From: Burkholderiales bacterium | Lineage (GTDB): Bacteria; Pseudomonadota; Gammaproteobacteria; Burkholderiales; Burkholderiaceae_C | Length of the DNA stretch: 64,000 bases | NCBI GenBank assembly: GCA_021414305.1 | Contig: JAIOOS010000014.1 | Span: 62,001 to 126,000, forward strand | Direction of reading: 5' to 3' | In this document: positions 50,829 to 60,003 of the stretch, in pieces | Layout: each line of letters starts with the position of its first letter | Numbering within the stretch: the first letter of the stretch is position 1 | The notes under the pieces: generated by a model | Database searches by the model: none | The model's input: only the letters and a program-made list of their open reading frames with translations | Told to the model about the DNA's origin: nothing | Translations under genes and position numbers: made by a program

Positions 50829-52313
50829 ATGTCGGTTCACTCGATCGCCATCCTCCTTGTCGCGCTTGCGTCGCACGCCACGTCGCTCGTTGCCGTCCAG
50901 GCGCTGGAGAGCAACAGCGCGGCCACGCAGCTCGATGCGGCGACGCGCCACGAACGACAGGACCTCGGCGTCGCCGCCACCCGGCACCTGCACGCCGGCG
51001 CCATGCACGGCCCGACGCCGGCCAGCATTCCCGGCGGCCAGGTGATCACGACCGCGGGCCTCGTCGCGCTGATCCAAGGGCGGCAGGCGCCCTTCGTCGT
51101 CTTCGACGTGCTGGGCGGAGGCGAGGCGCTGCCGAACGCGCTGCCCGCGCCCTGGCTCGCTCAGGCCGGCGCGTTCGACGATGCCGTGCAGCAGCAGGCC
51201 GCGCAGCTCTTCGCCCAGCGGACCCAGGGTCGCAAGGACGTCGCCCTCGTGTTCTATTGCCTCTCGCGCGAGTGCTGGCTCTCGTACAACGCCGCGCTGC
51301 GCGCCGTCGCCGCGGGCTACGGCAACGTGCTCTGGTACCGCGGCGGCATCGAGGCGTGGAAGGCGGCGGGGTTGCCGACGCAGGCGGCGGGGCAAGCGGG
51401 CTTCGCTCCGGCGCCCGCCGCGCAGCAGGCGCAGCAGGCCGCGACCCTCCCCCAGGGCAAGTTCGTCTCCGTGCAGCCGGTCGCGCGTCAGCCCGCCGCC
51501 ACCCCGGCGCGGCCTCCCGCCGAACTGCGCATCGCGCAGACCCGCTTCTTCTCGTTCGCCTTGCCGCCCGGGTGGCGCGTCGGCGAAGACGGCCAGTTCG
51601 CGCTGACGCTGGTCGCGCCCGACAGCCGGGCCCTCACGGTGATGGTCGGCAACGCCGGCATGCCGCCGCGGCACCCGGCCGCGCGCTTCGCCTTCGACAA
51701 GCTCTCGGCCATGCAGATGCAGAACCTGCAGCTGGGCGCGCCGCGCCCCGCCGCGCCCGGGGCCGGCTTTGCGCAGGCGGTCGAGTTCGACGTCGCCTAT
51801 TCGCTGCGCGGCGTGGCGTGGCGCGGCGTGGCGAAGGTTTCGGTGGCGCCGGCGTACGACACGCAGACGATGGCCATGACGGCCGCCCTGGCGAGCGCCG
51901 ACCGTTGGCCCGACCACGCGGCGTGGCTGCCGCAGGTCGCCGGCCAGGTGGCCGCCACCAACGGCGGGGCATTCGGCGCGCGCGGCGTGATGCAGCAGAA
52001 CCTGCAGAACTCGATGGCCTACGCCGAGGCGGCGCGCACCTACCGCGACTGGTCGCAGAAGAACTGGCAACAGGTCACTGACGACCGCAACGCCAGCCAG
52101 GACCGCCGCAACTTCGCCGTGCGCGAGAACCTGGGCGGCGTGCAGACCTTCGCGAATCCCTACGCGACCGGTCAGTCGGTCGAGCTGCCGATGACGCACA
52201 AGTACTACTGGGTCGACCGGCAGGGCCAGATGAAGGGCACCGACGATCCCCGGGCCGACCCCAACGTCGGATCGACGGGGGACTGGCGGCGGATGGAGCG
52301 GGTCGATCGATAG
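50829..52313 (+). CDS. Secreted rhodanese-like protein with a CxxxxCW motif
   Basis: 494 aa with a hydrophobic N-terminus (IAILLVALASHATSLVAV). Residues 60-195 form a rhodanese-like domain: VITTAGLVALIQGRQAPFVVFDV, then FYCLSRECWLSYNAALRA and NVLWYRGGIEAWKAAGLP. The pair of Cys followed by Trp recalls the CXXCW rhodanese proteins linked to PQQ-dependent catabolism. A Gln/Ala-rich linker leads to a second domain (about 225-360, RFFSFALPPGWRVGEDGQF) and a C-terminal region with VELPMTHKYYWVDRQG. The latter parts are unassigned. Confidence 0.78.
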   Translation: MSVHSIAILLVALASHATSLVAVQALESNSAATQLDAATRHERQDLGVAATRHLHAGAMHGPTPASIPGGQVITTAGLVALIQGRQAPFVVFDVLGGGEALPNALPAPWLAQAGAFDDAVQQQAAQLFAQRTQGRKDVALVFYCLSRECWLSYNAALRAVAAGYGNVLWYRGGIEAWKAAGLPTQAAGQAGFAPAPAAQQAQQAATLPQGKFVSVQPVARQPAATPARPPAELRIAQTRFFSFALPPGWRVGEDGQFALTLVAPDSRALTVMVGNAGMPPRHPAARFAFDKLSAMQMQNLQLGAPRPAAPGAGFAQAVEFDVAYSLRGVAWRGVAKVSVAPAYDTQTMAMTAALASADRWPDHAAWLPQVAGQVAATNGGAFGARGVMQQNLQNSMAYAEAARTYRDWSQKNWQQVTDDRNASQDRRNFAVRENLGGVQTFANPYATGQSVELPMTHKYYWVDRQGQMKGTDDPRADPNVGSTGDWRRMERVDR

Positions 52314-52364
52314 GGACCGGACGCGAGGCAGCGACGCGCGCCCGCGCCGCCGCCCTCGCGTACG

Positions 52365-52856
52365 ATGTTCGCGATGCAGGACATGCTCGCGCTCTCGGCT
52401 TCGCTTCCGGTCGTCGAGTTCGCGGCCGGCGACGTCGTCGTTCGCGAAGGCGGCTCCTCCGGCGGGCTGTGGATCCTGGTCTCCGGCGCCCTGCAGGTTC
52501 GCAAGGGGGCGGTCGTGGTCAATACCGTGACGCGCCCCGGCGCGCTGATCGGCGAGATTGCGCTGCTCCTCGACACCGCGAACAGCGCCACCGTCGAGGC
52601 CACCGAGGCCAGCGTGTTGCGCCATGCCGCGGACGGCAGGGCGCTGCTGGCGAGCGACCCGACGATCTCGCGCCTGGTGGCGATCGGCCTGGCCGAGCGG
52701 CTCAACTTCGTCACCACCTACCTCGCCGACCTGAAGCAGCAGTACGGCGACGCGCCCGGCCTCTCGATGGTCAACGACGTGCTCGCGCAGCTCGCACAGC
52801 GCCAGGCGCCGGTCGCACGTCCCGGTTCGGCGCGCGACCCCGATCCGGAGTACTGA
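52365..52856 (+). CDS. Cyclic nucleotide-binding domain protein
   Basis: 163 aa. A single cNMP-binding fold: VEFAAGDVVVREGGSSGGLWILVSGALQVRKG and PGALIGEIALLLDTANSATVEATE. The phosphate-binding cassette reads GEIALLLDTANSATV, where Arg of the classical RxA is replaced by Asn-Ser. No DNA-binding or effector domain is attached. The start could also be the ATG at 52374. Converges with the phosphoesterase gene. Confidence 0.83.
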   Translation: MFAMQDMLALSASLPVVEFAAGDVVVREGGSSGGLWILVSGALQVRKGAVVVNTVTRPGALIGEIALLLDTANSATVEATEASVLRHAADGRALLASDPTISRLVAIGLAERLNFVTTYLADLKQQYGDAPGLSMVNDVLAQLAQRQAPVARPGSARDPDPEY

Positions 52857-52864
52857 TCCTGCCC

Positions 52865-52880
52865 CGCGGCGGTGGCCGCG
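52865..52880. terminator. Hairpin between convergent genes
   Basis: A perfect 6-bp stem CGCGGC-GGTG-GCCGCG lies in the 27-bp gap between two convergent stops; no T-tract. Confidence 0.35.
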
Positions 52881-52883
52881 TCG

Positions 52884-53633
52884 TCAGAACACGGTTCGTT
52901 CCGGCGCCCGCATCGCCGCCAGGCTGAGGCTCTCGCTGCCCATCATCGAGCGCCACGAAGCCGTTCCCTGTGCGAGATCGATCTCGACATGGCACGGCAC
53001 CGGGCCGATCTGCCGGCCGGCGTTGAAGACCCAGGTCGCGCCTATCCGGTCGGCCCACGATCCGTCGGGCTTGAACGGCGACTCGTGGACGTGGCCGGTG
53101 AGAACGAGATCGGGCCGGTACGCCTCGATCCAGCCGCCAACGTCGGCGTCGCCGTAGTGGCGCTTGCCGGTCCAGCAGGTGGGCGAGCCGAGCGGCGGCC
53201 AGTGGTAGACCCAGATCCATCGCTTCGGCCGGCGCAGCGCCTCGGCAGCGAGCTGCGCCTCGAGGGCGGCGCGGCCCGCCGGCCCGTCCCACCACGGGCA
53301 GATCGTGACCAGCGTGTCGCCGATCGTCAGCGAATCGCCGTCGGTCGGCACGCCGCTGGCGCGGGCCTCGGCCAGCCACAGGGCCGACTGCTCGCCGCGC
53401 GCGTCGGGCCCGGTGAGGTCGTGGTTGCCCGAGGCGATGGCGACCCTGCCCGCCGCCTGCAGCAGCGCGAGATAGCGGCGGATGACGACCGATTGCGCGT
53501 CGAGCGAGACCGTGGAGCTGATGTCGAGCTGGTCGCCCGCGAGCACGACGAGGTCGAAGGAAGGGGCCGAGCGCACTACCCAGTCGAGCTGCGGCAAGGT
53601 GTAGTGGAGGTCGGAGACCAGGAGGATGCGCAA
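52884..53633 (-). CDS. Calcineurin-like metallophosphoesterase
   Basis: 249 aa from a TTG start at 53633 with GAGG upstream; the frame is open further but upstream sequence lacks protein-like conservation. Metal-binding motifs are LVSDLHYT, VVLAGDQLD, ASGNHDLTG, WVYHWPP and LTGHVHESP, in the right order. Such enzymes hydrolyse phosphomonoesters, diesters or nucleotides. Substrate unknown. Confidence 0.85.
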   Translation of the reverse strand: MRILLVSDLHYTLPQLDWVVRSAPSFDLVVLAGDQLDISSTVSLDAQSVVIRRYLALLQAAGRVAIASGNHDLTGPDARGEQSALWLAEARASGVPTDGDSLTIGDTLVTICPWWDGPAGRAALEAQLAAEALRRPKRWIWVYHWPPLGSPTCWTGKRHYGDADVGGWIEAYRPDLVLTGHVHESPFKPDGSWADRIGATWVFNAGRQIGPVPCHVEIDLAQGTASWRSMMGSESLSLAAMRAPERTVF

Positions 53634-53735
53634 GATGCCGACCTCGGGTGCAAGGAGCGCGCCAGCGAGAGGGCGGGGCGCCGCGCCGATTCTCGCCTCG
53701 ACGCCGGCCACTGCTGCATCATCGGCGGAGCTTCG

Positions 53736-54005
53736 ATGCCGCAGCCATCCTTTCGCTTTCCGCTCAATCGCCACGGCCGCCGGGTGGTCTCGTGCCGTTT
53801 CATGACCCGCACGGGCGCTGCGCGCGAGCCCCTGGCGCGTGGCCTTGCTGGCGACGTGGAAGACGCAGGGCAGCAGGAAGTACTCAACTGGTGGGCCCTG
53901 CTCGGGGCGATGCAGGCGCAGGACGCCAGGCTCGAGTGGAGCGAGTTCCTCGGGACCCACATCTTCAACTCGAACAAGGTCTTCGCGGCCTTCGAGTCCC
54001 GGTAG
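53736..54005 (+). CDS. Small hypothetical protein
   Basis: 89 aa with GGAG 6 nt before the ATG. N-terminal half basic (NRHGRRVVSCRFMTRTGAAR); C-terminal half aromatic-rich (EVLNWWALLGAMQAQD, TSFLGTHIF-like region). No family recognised. It lies opposite the N-terminal open frame of the phosphoesterase, supporting the shorter phosphoesterase start. Confidence 0.45.
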   Translation: MPQPSFRFPLNRHGRRVVSCRFMTRTGAAREPLARGLAGDVEDAGQQEVLNWWALLGAMQAQDARLEWSEFLGTHIFNSNKVFAAFESR

Positions 54006-54009
54006 CTCC

Positions 54010-55044
54010 CTAGATCAGGACTCGAGCCGGAACGGGCGCAGCCAGAAGTCGGGCTCGATACGTGCTCGGCGACTCCCCGAACCAGCGCTTGCAGGCACGG
54101 AACAGGTTGCCCTGGTCCTCGAAGCCGAGCAGGTCTGCGACGTCGCGCAGCGAGTGGCGCCGTCGCCGCAGGTACTGCTGGGCCAGCTCGCGGCGCGTCT
54201 CGTCGAGCAGGTGCTGGAACGAAGTGCCCTCGGCCTGCAGGCGGCGCTGGAAGGTGCGGTCGCTGATGTTCAGCGCTTCGGCGATGTCCTTGCGGCGAGG
54301 CTCGGCGTGCGCCATGCGCTGCGCAAGGAGCTGGCGCACCTGTTGGCTCGTCGGCGCGACTTCGAGGCGTTCGAGCTGCTCCTCGACCAGGCGGGCATGC
54401 AGCGCCGCCATGTCCGGATCGCGCGCCGACAACGGCAGCTCCAGGTCGCACTGGCGCAGCAGGGCGCGGTTCGCCGCGCAGCCGAAGCGGACCGGGCACT
54501 CGAAGACCTCGAGATGCGGCTTCGCGTCGTCCGGCGCGGGGTACACGAACTCGACCGCCAGAGCCTGAAGGTTGCGACCGGTGATCCAACTGCAAAAGCC
54601 GAGCATCGTCAGCATCCCGAACTCGACCCGTTGTCTCGGAACCGGGCGCTCCCCGCCGAGATGACCGAGCTCGAACCAGTGGCCCTCGGCTTGCGGAACC
54701 AGCGCGAAGGTCGCCGCGTTGCTCACCAGGTCCATGGAGCGCGCCAGCTGCTGCAGCGCCGCGAGCAGGGTGGGGCAGGCCATCATCGCGTGGCCGACGA
54801 CGCCGAGCTTGCCGTAGGTGAGGGCGAACTCCCGTGACAGCCCCAGCCTCACCTTGCCGGAGCGGGCCACCGCCATTTCCCAGAGCACGCTGACGTCGTC
54901 GATCGAGAACCGCCCGGCCGGATCGAGGAGCAGGGCGATGTCGAGCCGGGCGTCGCGGAACAGGGCTTCGACGTCGATGCCCTCGGCCGCGAACATCTCG
55001 ACGACGCCGCGTACCCATGTCGAGGAACTGGTGCGCGCGATCAT
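54010..55044 (-). CDS. AraC-family transcriptional regulator (OruR/ArgR-like)
   Basis: 344 aa from the ATG at 55044, which has AGGA 8 nt upstream; earlier in-frame ATGs exist at 55068 and 55101. The N-terminal arabinose-binding-like domain (about 1-230) is the type in OruR-like regulators. The C-terminal double HTH shows KDIAEALNISDRTFQRRLQA and LRDVADLLGFEDQGNLFRAC with KRWFGESPSTYR. It is divergent from the carboxylesterase gene, which it probably controls. Confidence 0.9.
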   Translation of the reverse strand: MIARTSSSTWVRGVVEMFAAEGIDVEALFRDARLDIALLLDPAGRFSIDDVSVLWEMAVARSGKVRLGLSREFALTYGKLGVVGHAMMACPTLLAALQQLARSMDLVSNAATFALVPQAEGHWFELGHLGGERPVPRQRVEFGMLTMLGFCSWITGRNLQALAVEFVYPAPDDAKPHLEVFECPVRFGCAANRALLRQCDLELPLSARDPDMAALHARLVEEQLERLEVAPTSQQVRQLLAQRMAHAEPRRKDIAEALNISDRTFQRRLQAEGTSFQHLLDETRRELAQQYLRRRRHSLRDVADLLGFEDQGNLFRACKRWFGESPSTYRARLLAAPVPARVLI

Positions 55045-55204
55045 TTCATTTCGTCCTGAGGATGGCATCGCAACGCCACAAAAGTGGTCCGCTTCGGCCA
55101 CTGCGTTGGCACCGTCCGATTTCTAGAATAACGCAGAGCAGTGCCGGACAGCCCGGAACCCCTGCGAGATCGGCTTGAAGCCGGCCCATCTAGGAGACGA
55201 CCCC

Positions 55205-56944
55205 ATGTTCATGATCCAGCGGTTCGGACCGATCCTGCTCGCCGCGGCTTGCGCCGCGCTCACCGCCTGCGGCGGCAACGACGACGCGCCGACGAAGGTC
55301 GACACAACCTTCGGAACGATCCAGGGCGCCGACGATTCCGCCCTCTCGGGAACCTATGCCTGGAAGGGCGTCCCGTTCGCAAAGGCCCCGGTCGGCGCGC
55401 TTCGCTGGGCCGCGCCGGTGGATCCCGATCCCTGGACGACGCCCCGCGCGACGACGCAGTTCGCCCAGCCCTGCGTGCAGTACGGGCGGATCTACGGCCC
55501 GGGTGCGAACAACACCTACGACGCGACCATCGGCACGACGCTCAACCAGGCCGTCGGCAACGAGGACTGCCTCTACCTCAACGTCTGGCGTCCCGCCAGC
55601 TCGCAGGGCAACCTGCCGGTGATCGTATTCATCCACGGCGGCAGCAACGTCTCCGGCTACACGGCCGACCCGGTCTACGACGGAGCGATGCTGGCCAAGA
55701 CGGCGAATGCGGTCGTGGTCACGGTCAACTACCGCCTGGGGATCTTCGGCTGGCTGAACCTGCCTCAGCTGAAGCCGGGGGCCGATGCGCAGAACGACTC
55801 CGGCAACTTCGCAGTGCTCGACAACATCAAGGCGCTCCAGTTCATCAATCGCAACATCGCCGCGTTCGGCGGCAATGCCGGCAACGTCACCGTCATGGGC
55901 CAGTCGGCTGGCGCGATCGACGTCTATGCGCTGCTGACATCGCCGCTGATCGTGAACGTCAGTCCCAAGCTCATGCACCGGGCGGTGGCGATGAGCGGCG
56001 GCATCTCGCTCGCATCGAACCTTCCCCCGGGAAGCATTCCGACGCTGAACCCCGCGTCGACCGCGCTCGCGCAGGGCAATGCGCTGCTCAACAACCTGCT
56101 GATCGCCGACGGCCTCGCCACGGACACCGCGACCGCCCAGGCCTACGTCGCAACGCAGACGGCGGCGCAGATCGCCACCTACCTGCGCGGCAAGACTCCG
56201 GCCACCTTGCTGACGACCCTGCTGACCCGGCTGGCAGCGCTCGGCCTCGCCGGCTCGGGTCCGATCCCCGAAGGCGTGGTGGTGCCGGTCGATCCGGTCG
56301 GCGCCATCAACGCGGGCAACTACCTCAAGGTGCCGTTCCTCGCGAGCAACACACGCGACGAGGCAAAACTGTTCCCGACCTTCCTCGCGCTGTCGCCTGC
56401 GCTCGGCGGGGTCAGCGGCCGCCTGGTCAGCGACGCGACGCTGTTCTCGACCCAGTTCAGCTACAACCCCGACGCCGCGCCCGCCGTCCTGATCGGCAAC
56501 TGGATCCCGGCGCAATACCTGCCGGTCGACACGCCCGTGACCGGCTTCAACGCGAAGACCGACCTGCTCAACTCGATCTTCTTCATCGCCAGCCGCGACA
56601 ACGTCCTGAACGCGCTGAAGGCCCAGCAGCCGGAGGTCTGGTACTACCGCTTCGACTGGGACGAGGAGCCGGCGCCGTGGAACGACATCTACGGCGCAGC
56701 GCACGCCTTCGACCTGGCATTCGCGTTCGGCAACTTCGGTCCTTCGCTGTTCTCCAACGTCGCCAACAGCACGGCCAACAAGCCGGGTCGCCTCGACCTG
56801 TCGAACGCGATGATGAAGAGCCTGGGCGCGTTCGCGAAGAACGGCGACCCGAACGACGCGGCTCTGGGCGTGGCCTGGCCGGCCTGGCCGAACAAGTTGC
56901 TCTTCGACGCGTCCCCCGCCGCGAAGAACATCTCAGTTCAGTAG
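55205..56944 (+). CDS. Carboxylesterase type B lipoprotein
   Basis: 579 aa. The ATG at 55205 has AGGAGAC upstream. Lipobox ALTAC. The alpha/beta-hydrolase core shows GVPFAKAPVGALRWAAP, EDCLYLNVWRP, the oxyanion block FIHGG and the nucleophile GQSAGA. The family hydrolyses carboxylic esters; a surface lipoprotein form would act on external substrates. Divergent from the AraC regulator gene. Confidence 0.92.
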   Translation: MFMIQRFGPILLAAACAALTACGGNDDAPTKVDTTFGTIQGADDSALSGTYAWKGVPFAKAPVGALRWAAPVDPDPWTTPRATTQFAQPCVQYGRIYGPGANNTYDATIGTTLNQAVGNEDCLYLNVWRPASSQGNLPVIVFIHGGSNVSGYTADPVYDGAMLAKTANAVVVTVNYRLGIFGWLNLPQLKPGADAQNDSGNFAVLDNIKALQFINRNIAAFGGNAGNVTVMGQSAGAIDVYALLTSPLIVNVSPKLMHRAVAMSGGISLASNLPPGSIPTLNPASTALAQGNALLNNLLIADGLATDTATAQAYVATQTAAQIATYLRGKTPATLLTTLLTRLAALGLAGSGPIPEGVVVPVDPVGAINAGNYLKVPFLASNTRDEAKLFPTFLALSPALGGVSGRLVSDATLFSTQFSYNPDAAPAVLIGNWIPAQYLPVDTPVTGFNAKTDLLNSIFFIASRDNVLNALKAQQPEVWYYRFDWDEEPAPWNDIYGAAHAFDLAFAFGNFGPSLFSNVANSTANKPGRLDLSNAMMKSLGAFAKNGDPNDAALGVAWPAWPNKLLFDASPAAKNISVQ

Positions 56945-56958
56945 GCCGCAGAGCGGGC

Positions 56959-59001
56959 TCAGGTCTCGAGCCGGAACAGGCGCAGCCAGGAGTCGGGCTC
57001 GGACGAGCCCTTCTTCCTGACGTTGAACAGCTCGTCGCCGCCGGGCGCGGCGAGCGGCGAGGTGCGCCAGAGCGATGGCCGCTCCATGAACTGGGCGCGG
57101 AAGGCCTCGGTGGCCCAGATCTGGCCGGGCTCGACGATCGGCTCCACGCGTGCGGCGCAGAGGATCGCCTCGCCGCCCACGATCTCGGCCTTCTCGTCGG
57201 CGTCGCCCTGGCGCGTCTGCACCTCGCCGTGGTGCAGGGCGATGCGCAGGCGCGGATGGCCGGGCGCCTGGTACACGTCGTCCATCAGGTGTCGCGCCAT
57301 CTGCGCCAGCGCCACCGGGTCGTCGGCGGCGATGAGCACGGCGTCGCCGGAGCGCACCTCGACGATCGCCGTCGCCGGCGTCCAGCGCAGCACCGCCTCC
57401 TCGAGGGCGCGGCGCACCGGCGCGTCCTGGCCGCTGCGCATGAAGGCCGAGAAGGCGTGGATGTCCGCCTTCAGCACGCAGCACTGGCGCACGTTCAGCG
57501 TCCGGTCGACCTGAAGCATCTCGCGCCAGGGCCGGTCGTAGCCGACGACGTTGGTCCGGTCGACGCGCTGCAGGAACGCGGGGTTGATGCGCCCGATCAG
57601 GTCCACCAGCACCGGGTGCACGAGGTAGTGCGGCGCGCGCGGCAGGGCGCCGTCGGTCTCCAGGGTCGCCTCGCCGGGGCGCAGGAACCGCTGTCGCCAC
57701 TCGCCGCGCACCCGGTCGTGCTGCACGTAGCCGAGCAGGCCGACCCGGTAGAGCGCGCTCAGCGGGTCGGTGCCGACGCCTTCGCCGGTGCCGCCGCGGA
57801 TCAGGGCCTCGGCCTCGGCGCGGCTGAGGACGGGGCCCGGCAGGTCCGGAAAGACGCTCTCGGTCTCCAGCCCGGCGACATAGGGAGCGATCTCGGCCAG
57901 GTACTCGTGCGCGATCTCGGTGGCCGAATGATGGATCGCCTCCTTCATGCGGTATTCGTTGCGCCGCTCGTCGGGGCGCAGCGCGGCGAGGCGCTCGCCG
58001 ATCGTCATCAGGTCGCGCGGCCTGAGCAGCGTGTGCCGGCAGACGTACTCGAACACGTCCTCCTCCTCGCGGGTGGCTGTGTCGATGACGCTGGTCCGGC
58101 CGAAGAAGGCCTCGAGCGGCCGGGTCTTCGCCAGGTCGGGGCGGACCATGTACTCGCTGCGCACGAGGCGCACGTTGTTGACGAAGATCTCGTGCAGGCT
58201 CTCGGGCGAATAGACGATGTCGACGGCGCTGCCGCGGTACTGCTGCGCCATCGCGGTGCGCTGCGGCAGCCGGGCGTAGGCTTCCTTCCTGATCGCCGCG
58301 AACACCTTCAGGTGGTGGTTGATGCGGCGCAGCTGGTAGGCCACCTCGACCAGGCCGAGCTGCGCGAAGTACCAGACGTTGGGCGAGAGCTCGCCGGTGA
58401 CGCTCGGGCTGCTCGGCCCGTCCTCGACGTGCTTGTTGAAGTACTCGTCGATGCCGTCGATGAAGAGGGCGAGCGGCGCGTTGAGGGCCCGAAGGCGCGG
58501 CACGAGGTGGCCGTCGGTGTCGTTGGCGGCGCGCTGCAGCTCGCTCGGCGTGAAGTCGAGCAGGCGCACGAAGTGGTCGATGACGCTGTGCAGCTGCGCG
58601 TCGGCCACCAGTCCGGCGAGCTTGGGCCCCACCTCCAGGTTGCGGTGGGCGCCGACGTGCTTGAGCACCGCCAGGGCGATCGCCGAGAGCCACAGCTTCG
58701 ACCACGGCAAGGGCGAGGTCGCCAGCAGGGCGATCGCCTCGCGGCCGAAGATCTTGTCGCCGATCGGCTTGTCGAGCAGGTTGCCGGTGGGCAGGCAGGT
58801 CGCGTTGCCCTCGCGCTGGTACAGCACGCGCTTGGCCTTCAGGAGCAGCGTCTTGCCGAAGCCCTTGGTGCCGATGACGATGAACTTGTCGTCCCGGTCG
58901 CGGCTGAGGAAGCCCTCGATCTCGGGCGTGCGGTGCAGCAGCGACTCGTCGAAGTCCTCGGCGACGCGAATGTCGTCGGCGTCCACGGTCCACGCGCGCA
59001 T
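56959..59001 (-). CDS. P-loop ATPase fused to a class III nucleotide-cyclase-like domain
   Basis: 680 aa from the ATG at 59001, which has GGGGAGG upstream. Residues 1-345 form a P-loop NTPase: Walker A GTKGFGKT at 44-51, Walker B ALFIDGIDEY near 178-187 and an RPRDL motif at 327-331, resembling the Sll1717-type/KAP-like group. A middle helical part spans 350-500. Residues 508-640 resemble a class III cyclase homology domain: KADIHAFSAF (Asp513), VRSGDAVLIA (Asp553), RIALHHGEV and CAARVEPIVEPGQIWATEAF (Arg618). Both metal-type Asp are kept, but the usual Asn before the Arg is Leu and the purine-selecting Lys is missing. Single gene; role unknown, signalling or defence possible. Confidence 0.85.
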   Translation of the reverse strand: MRAWTVDADDIRVAEDFDESLLHRTPEIEGFLSRDRDDKFIVIGTKGFGKTLLLKAKRVLYQREGNATCLPTGNLLDKPIGDKIFGREAIALLATSPLPWSKLWLSAIALAVLKHVGAHRNLEVGPKLAGLVADAQLHSVIDHFVRLLDFTPSELQRAANDTDGHLVPRLRALNAPLALFIDGIDEYFNKHVEDGPSSPSVTGELSPNVWYFAQLGLVEVAYQLRRINHHLKVFAAIRKEAYARLPQRTAMAQQYRGSAVDIVYSPESLHEIFVNNVRLVRSEYMVRPDLAKTRPLEAFFGRTSVIDTATREEEDVFEYVCRHTLLRPRDLMTIGERLAALRPDERRNEYRMKEAIHHSATEIAHEYLAEIAPYVAGLETESVFPDLPGPVLSRAEAEALIRGGTGEGVGTDPLSALYRVGLLGYVQHDRVRGEWRQRFLRPGEATLETDGALPRAPHYLVHPVLVDLIGRINPAFLQRVDRTNVVGYDRPWREMLQVDRTLNVRQCCVLKADIHAFSAFMRSGQDAPVRRALEEAVLRWTPATAIVEVRSGDAVLIAADDPVALAQMARHLMDDVYQAPGHPRLRIALHHGEVQTRQGDADEKAEIVGGEAILCAARVEPIVEPGQIWATEAFRAQFMERPSLWRTSPLAAPGGDELFNVRKKGSSEPDSWLRLFRLET

Positions 59002-59076
59002 AGTCCTCCCCGTTGCCCCGAGCAAAGCATAGTGCGAAAGCCGCGAGCAGAATGAAGGCGGGATGAGGAAGGAACC

Positions 59077-60003
59077 ATGAGCAGCGAGCGTCCGGGCGAG
59101 CTTGGCTTCACCGCCGCGCACGACGTGCCCGTGCCCTATCTGCAGCGGGTTGCCAGCTACTACCAGGCGCTCGGCTACGGCGCGCCCTACGAGTGGGCGC
59201 ACTACGCCGAGGTGCCGTTCCGGCTCCTGGAGAAGCCCCTGGCCCGCTGCCGCGTCGCGCTGGTCACGACGGCGGCGCCGTTCCGGCCCGGCGCCGGCGA
59301 CCAGGGGCCGGGCGCGCCCTACAACGCGAAGGCCAAATTCTTCTCGGTCTATTCGGGCGACAGCACGATCGACCACGACCTGCGGATCTCGCATGTCGCC
59401 ATCGACCGCCAGCACACCACGGCCGAAGACCCGGCGACCTGGTTCCCGCTGGCGGCGTTGCGCCGCAGCGCCGCGGCGGGCCGGATCGGCTCGCTCGCGC
59501 CGCGCTTCCACGGCGCGCCCACCAACCGCAGCCTTCGCACCACGCTCGGGGTCGACGCGCCCGAGATCGTGGCGCGCTGCCGGGCAGACGCGGTCGACGC
59601 CGCCGTCCTCGTCGCCAACTGCCCGGTCTGCCACCAGACCGTGAGCCTGGTGGCGCGCCTGCTCGAGCAGGCCGGGATCGCCACCGTCGTGATGGGCTGC
59701 GCCAAGGACATCGTCGAGCATGTGGGCGTGCCGCGCCTGCTGTTCTCCGATTTCCCGCTCGGCAACGCCGCCGGGCGGCCGAAGGACGAGGCGTCGCAGG
59801 CCCTCACGCTCGAGCTCGCCCTGCGCATGCTCGAAGCGGCGCCGGGGCCGCGCACCACGGTGCAGTCGCCGCTGCGCTGGAGCGAGAACGCCGACTGGAA
59901 GCTGGACTACTGCAACATCGAGCGCCTCGCGCCCGAGGAGATCCGTCGCCGGCGGGCCGAGTTCGACGCGGCGAAGGCACAGGCGAAGGAGCTGCGGGGA
60001 TGA
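59077..60003 (+). CDS. D-proline/glycine reductase B-family protein with Cys in place of Sec
   Basis: 308 aa. The core aligns by eye to PrdB, the selenoprotein subunit of D-proline reductase: RCRVALVTTAA, SVYSGDSTIDHDLRISH, then VDAAVLVANCPVCHQTVSLV and EQAGIATVVM. The PrdB selenocysteine position corresponds to Cys182 in the CPVC motif (Cys182, Cys185). An 45-residue N-terminal helix is additional. Function in an aerobic betaproteobacterium is unknown; no PrdA/GrdE partner is seen. First gene of a coupled four-gene operon. Confidence 0.75.
   Translation: MSSERPGELGFTAAHDVPVPYLQRVASYYQALGYGAPYEWAHYAEVPFRLLEKPLARCRVALVTTAAPFRPGAGDQGPGAPYNAKAKFFSVYSGDSTIDHDLRISHVAIDRQHTTAEDPATWFPLAALRRSAAAGRIGSLAPRFHGAPTNRSLRTTLGVDAPEIVARCRADAVDAAVLVANCPVCHQTVSLVARLLEQAGIATVVMGCAKDIVEHVGVPRLLFSDFPLGNAAGRPKDEASQALTLELALRMLEAAPGPRTTVQSPLRWSENADWKLDYCNIERLAPEEIRRRRAEFDAAKAQAKELRG

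Noticed and set aside
53634..53960. Longer N-terminus for the metallophosphoesterase
   Set aside because: The 109 extra codons are Arg/Ala-rich without domain features and overlap a plausible small plus-strand gene; the TTG with GAGG directly before the first conserved strand is better.
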